From: Erythroxylum novogranatense
Taxonomy: Eukaryota; Streptophyta; Magnoliopsida; Malpighiales; Erythroxylaceae
DNA: 64,000 bases
Assembly (NCBI GenBank): GCA_029891385.1
Contig: CM057231.1
Coordinates: 61,363,103-61,427,102, forward strand
Direction: 5' to 3'
The notes below the pieces were generated by a model, which searched no databases, had not been told where the DNA came from, and saw only the letters and a program-made list of their open reading frames with translations. The position numbers and the translations under genes are program-made. Below are positions 59,426-64,000 of this stretch, piece by piece; position 1 is the stretch's first letter; every line of letters starts with the position of its first letter.

Positions 59426-61114
59426 TAGGGGTGTTCAAAAAAACCTGCGAACTTGTGAACCGGACCTGAACCGCATGAACCGAACTTGTAAATAAGGTTA
59501 ACTGAACCTGAAAAATCAGGTTCATGGTTCAGGTTCAGGTTTCTAACTTGCGGTTCTAGGTTAACCGAACCTAAACCACACCTATAGTAGTTAACTGAAC
59601 CGAACCTTATTTATAGGTTTAGGTTTAAACCTGAACCTGAAATACCTAAAAAAAACTATCATATATTTAGATACAATTTAAGAGGATATCAATAATAATA
59701 AATTCACTAGTATATACTATATTATTCTTGAGTGAAAAAAAGAAAAGGAAAAAAACTACTTTACTTCTACGTTATTAAATGTTAATATTAAACATTGCTA
59801 TTATAAGTAACAACTAATACATAACACTCAATACTTCTACTTCAAATAGTAATTAATATGTGTCAAAGTTATTGATCAAGTATTAAACTATTAATAAAAC
59901 ATTCATTGACTAAAATAATATAATCGTTTAGAGATTAATTAAAGAAATTAATGTAAAACACATTTATTAAAAATCCTACAATTTTAGTTTTTAAGGCACA
60001 TATATTAGTTTAGATATTCATGAGATATTATAAACATTAAACTAGCAAATAATACTGATTCTTAAAAATATATAATATAGTTGCGAATAAATAATAAGAA
60101 TATAATAATATTGTCTTGTACAAATACAAACATAGTTTTATTTATTAGAAACGAATGAAAAATGAGTTGATTTAGTAATAGACTATAGGATTGTATTTTT
60201 TTATACGGCTGCGCTTTTTATAATATAATATTTGAAGTTTTAACTATGATATTAATTGCATTTTCTACACTAAGTTACAATAAGAAGAAGGATACTTTTT
60301 GTGCTTATTAGTTTATTATTATTATTATTTATTTTAACATGATAAAATAAGATTTAATGATGTTAGAAGAATAGTTTTATTATTATTTTTAATCAATGAG
60401 ATCTAGTAGAGCGCGCTCGTTCCTCACTATTGCATCTGGAGTCAGCTTTTAGTACAAGAGGTCGAGTGCTTGATTCATTTCGTAGCTCTCTTACTCCAAA
60501 GATGGTGGAGACTCTTGTTTGTAGACAAGATTGGTTGAGAAAATCACAGGCTCCTCTTTACGTGGAAGAGAGACTTGAAAAACTTGAACAAATTGAATCA
60601 GGCAATCTAATTTACTTTACCTTGTTTTAATATACAAATAAATAAAAAAATCTTTTTCAATTAAAAAGAAATAAAGAGTCTAACTCTTTTATTTTTATTT
60701 TCTATAGATGTGGCTTCATGTATAAAAGTGAATCATCCTACCATTCTATTCAAAGAATAATTGTTTAATATTTTATCTTTTTTTCTAGTATGGATCTTTT
60801 ATAAGACATTGTTTGGCTTACTTTTACTTTGCTTTGGTTCAACATATTGGATTAATCTTTGATGGATTTTATATGCATACTTTTATGAATAATTTTTATT
60901 TTTCACCAATTTTTTTTATAATTTTTATCATATATATTGATATGAATAGGTTCTGGTTATCCTGAGAACCGAACCTGAAAATAGGTTAACCAATTCTATA
61001 GGTTCTTTAGGTTCAGGTTCAGGTTTAGGTTCGTGAAATTGCCGAACCTGACATTCAGGTTCAAGTTCAGGTTATTTATGAACGGGTCAGGTTACCCTAC
61101 CATAAACACCCATA
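59426..61114 (+). mobile_element. Deleted hAT transposon
   Basis: Ends are TAGGGGTGTTCA and, inverted, TAAACACCCATA. The 8-bp target duplication TCTAGAAG (59418-59425 and 61115-61122) is perfect. Subterminal copies of AACCTGAAC/GGTTCAGG cluster within about 220 bp of both ends, as in hAT elements. Only the C-terminal dimerisation region of the transposase remains, at 60430-60630. The middle is A/T-rich noncoding sequence. It is inserted in the family B LTR. Confidence 0.9.
60400..60630 (+). pseudogene. hAT transposase C-terminal dimerisation fragment
   Basis: The frame carries ESAFSTRGRVLDSFRSSL, then TPKMVETLVCRQDWLR. This matches the hAT C-terminal region (SAFSTGGR...LDPFRSSL...ALICTQNWL) of plant RICESLEEPER-type transposases. 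It has a natural stop after about 66 codons from 60430. The BED finger and RNase-H-like catalytic core are absent, so it cannot transpose DNA itself. Confidence 0.92.
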
Positions 61115-61201
61115 TCTAGAAGTTGTCTTCGAAACTATCCTAAGATGATCTTAATCTGACATTTCTAGTGAAGGTTATGAGAATTGTGTCAAAACAGGTC
61201 C
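61115..61201 (+). repeat. Family B LTR, fourth part
   Basis: TCTAGAAGTTGTCTTCGAAAC followed by GATGATCTTAATCTGACATTTC parallels 54190-54280 of the 51385 copy. It is cut at 61202 by another LTR. Confidence 0.7.
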
Positions 61202-64000
61202 TGTTGGGACCCGATCTCAGAACCGGATCCCAACCGAAAAATGAAATGAAAACGATCGAAAACAAAGAGAATTCAAATCGGATAATTCGAATCCGAAGGC
61301 GACACAAATAGGAAAATGCAGAAACCAATAGTAACAACGAAATCGAATCGCAAAACGAAAGCGGAAGCAAATCAAATTTTGAGACAAAAGGAAAACGGAT
61401 CCGACATCCGTAACTCATATGTTAGGAAGACGTGCGTTGGATACCTTAAGACTAAACCAAATCCGAAACCAGTATAAGCTTTGTCTTTTCTCTTCTTTCG
61501 TATTCGCTTTATTCAATCTTATGCAAACAAAAACTCAAATCATAAAATTTCTCATAATCATGCTATATCTCGTTCTAGTCAACAAAAGCATAAATCTCAT
61601 TCTTATCTTTCTTTTAACATAAAATTCTGGCAGCATAACAGCTACTTTTTAATTAACCCATACCTGCAAGGGGTTTAAAATACACTTCTATATTTTTCAC
61701 ACAATAACCAGTATCATCGGACACCCCGTCTGGAATCCAATACACATTCATATCTCAATTTAACATCCAAAACCCATTCACATTTTCTCATATCAATTCA
61801 TACTCAATTATATACACAATTCATATACAATTTTGTAAATCAAATCCTTATACAACTCATAGTGGCATTTTCACAAAATACGAAAATCGCAAACATGTCG
61901 AACGAACATCTTGTCTCTCCCTCATCCGATCTCCTACGATTACCTAGAGATTGGGGATGAAAAGAGGGGTGAGCACAAAGCACGTGGGTAACAAGTTTAT
62001 AATGAAGAATAAGCAAAACCGTTGAAAAGTTCATTTGTCGTATAAAAGTCATAATGAGTTCATAAAACGCTTATTCCCAAATCTCAGTCAAATTCAAATT
62101 TTGAGTTCAAAGCTCATAGTTGAAAATTGTTATCACATCAACACAACATATTCATTTAACCATCAATACGAAACACTCCATTTATGCACACAATTGACAA
62201 TTCAAAGATGCAATGCACAAACAAATGGCTCGAGAGTTCCGTGGAACGATTCGGATAAACCGAAGTTTATACCTGTAAACTATCCGAGTCCGATTTCTCA
62301 GGATCTCGTGGCCCCAAGCGGGCAACCGGAAGAAGGCTATACGTTGACGTGCACGTGACTAACTATCTGTTACTCTCTTGCACAAACAAACCACATATTC
62401 ATTCATTTCATGCTCATATCATATTCAATTGCTTTCATGCTTTTCATACTCTTTTCTTTCTTTTTCGAAGATACGAAATGCCATGAATGTCTCAAAGCAT
62501 AACATAAAACGTTTCAATGCATTGCCATTTTTATTTCAAAATTCATCAGAAAAGTTCATATGCCAAAACATGTCACAATTTTTGCAAATCATTCAATAGA
62601 AACAAAACGATATTTATGAAGTAATTGAAATCATTCTTGATTTGGGAGAAAACTTTAGTGGCTCATTACTAAATTATAAACATGAAACCCACCTGAATTT
62701 CCTTGCTTGGATACATGCTTAAAAGATGCCTCTCCTCGTGATCCTCTTGCCTTCCTTGATTTCCTTTATCAAAAATGTAGAAATCCCATTCAATAGGAAT
62801 ACAATTTTGAGGACCCGTAAATTCCAAGAAAACTCAAATTCTTCCCCATTGTCTTAAGTTCTAAAGACTCCAAAATCATTCAATTTGTTTCAGAAATCCG
62901 AAAGTGATACTCCAAACATAAAGGGACTATCCTTATGTTGAGAATAAAATCTATACTCAACTGCCGACCAAAATTTAAGATTCTTAAAGACTGAATTTCA
63001 ATTTCATTTCTCCACAAAACATGTAGCTTTGTGCCTTTAGTTCACAACAAATCAAAAATCACTTCATTTGGACATCTACATCAAAAGTTATGGCCAAATT
63101 ACCGAAATGTATCTATGATGAAAAACTAGAGCTCGCCGGGCGTACAGGAGCTCGCCGCGACGTACAAAGCTAGAGCTCGTCGCGGCGAACGGCCCGTGTG
63201 CGCCGCGGCGTGCACGTATGCGTGCACCGCGATGAACACTCCTCTCGCACGCAGCGGCGTGCACATTTTTGTGCACCGCAGCGTGTGTGACGCCGCGGTG
63301 TGCTCATGAGCATGTCGCGACGTGCGAGTCTGGGAACCCATCCTGAACCCGATTTTCTCACCATTTTCCATCTTCAAACTTCCCATCTTTCACAAACAAC
63401 TCATCTAAACCCTAAATCATCCTTCCTACTTCATTCTAATCTCATTCCAACCCAAAAATCGTTCACAAACATCACAAAATCATTTAAACCTAAGACACCT
63501 TCTACCGAAAACTCATTTCATACATTTCACTACATTTTTCACTTCTATCGAACACTAAACACGATTCATTCAACAAATCAAGAAGGGATGGTGCTTCTAC
63601 TTACTTGTTTAGCTTCAATTTCTTCAAAATCGTCAAGCCCTAACTTTCTCCTCTTCTCTTCTTCTTCCACGGCTTCTTCTCCTCGTTTCTCCTTCTCATT
63701 TCTCATCTCCTTCATTTATCTCATACTATTAATGAGTGGGGAAAGTCCAATTTGCCCTCCCACATAAGTCTTATGACTCTTAGACTTAGGTAACATGCCC
63801 AATTTGCCCTTATATATTCTTATAACTTTAATACCTTAATTCAGAAATTAAAACTCTTAGGAACTGAATTAAATTTTGTTTGCTTCAAATAATTTGCATT
63901 CCCATGTCTTTAACTTATTTAAAAACAAGAATCAACTTGATTAGATCTCTACCGATCGAGATATCGTCAAACATACTGAACCATGCTCGAAAATATCTAA
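61202..64000 (-). mobile_element. Family B-like LTR, runs off the window
   Basis: It starts TGTTGGGACCCGATC and shares CGGATCCCAACC, a GCGGAAGCAAATC-type stretch and CGGATCCGACATCCG with the left end of 17059-21811. It is therefore another member of that LTR group in minus orientation. The far end lies beyond 64000. It contains a stretch like the stem-loop region near 61970, modules near 62880-63090 and 63840-64000, and a CpG-rich cassette at 63118-63345. Open frames here are not considered genes. Confidence 0.8.
63118..63345. repeat. CpG-rich hairpin cassette
   Basis: This roughly 230-bp block is strikingly rich in G, C and CpG. It has repeated CGCCGCGACGT-like words and inverted repeats: CGCCGCGGCG (63201-63210), GTGCAC...GTGCAC (63210-63227) and GTGCAC...GTGCAC (63259-63276). 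Similar CGCCGCGACGT words occur in the chromovirus LTR at 44345. The surrounding LTR is A/T-rich. Confidence 0.9.

Noticed and set aside
63126..63386. Minus-strand Arg/Ala/His-rich open frames
   Set aside because: They read through the CpG-rich cassette of an LTR; lack of stops there is a composition effect.

Overview
This is a window of nuclear plant DNA, most likely from a eudicot. It is AT-rich and has one intact gene, an intronless plant-type pentatricopeptide repeat (PPR-DYW) gene at 7576-9591. Almost everything else is layered retrotransposon debris. No bacterial, organellar or viral gene set is visible, and the species cannot be named from the sequence.

Layout. 1-6224: a decayed Ty1/copia element split by a second copia element (618-4930, 5-bp target duplication ATTTC). 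6225-7575: gene-free upstream flank. 7576-9591: the PPR gene. 9592-13050: flank, then decayed LINE pieces in both orientations. 13050-14990: old LTR-like sequence with a primer-binding site. 15000-29060: one old Ty3/gypsy element of Athila/Tat type, transcribed on the minus strand. It is broken by a small TIR element (15791-16494) and three solo LTRs (17059-21811, 22569-26182, 26599-27979). 29640-48180: an old minus-strand LINE broken by a solo LTR (29744-32925) and by a stack in which an Athila-like LTR (33537-47777) holds a TGTTGG-type LTR (34649-47677), which holds a nearly complete Tekay-like chromovirus (35690-45650). 49040-64000: more nested LTRs of the same families plus a deleted hAT transposon (59426-61114).

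Three recurring LTR families are used below. Family A starts TGTAACATCCC and ends near GCGCTACA; it includes the chromovirus. Family B starts TGTTGG and ends CCAACA. Family C is Athila-like and starts TGATATGTG. Most copies are solo LTRs with 5-bp target duplications. In several cases the interrupted host reading frame closes up again when the insertion and one duplication are removed, which fixes the boundaries without alignment software.

The most unusual material lies inside the LTRs. They are built from diverged repeat modules. Many copies carry a local block of short inverted repeats or minisatellite whose sequence differs from copy to copy, yet one minisatellite core is shared by two different families. 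A stem-loop followed by CACCC is kept in families A and B although the stem sequence differs. These are sequence observations; any function is inference. The PPR gene probably acts in organelle RNA editing and is unrelated to the repeats around it.
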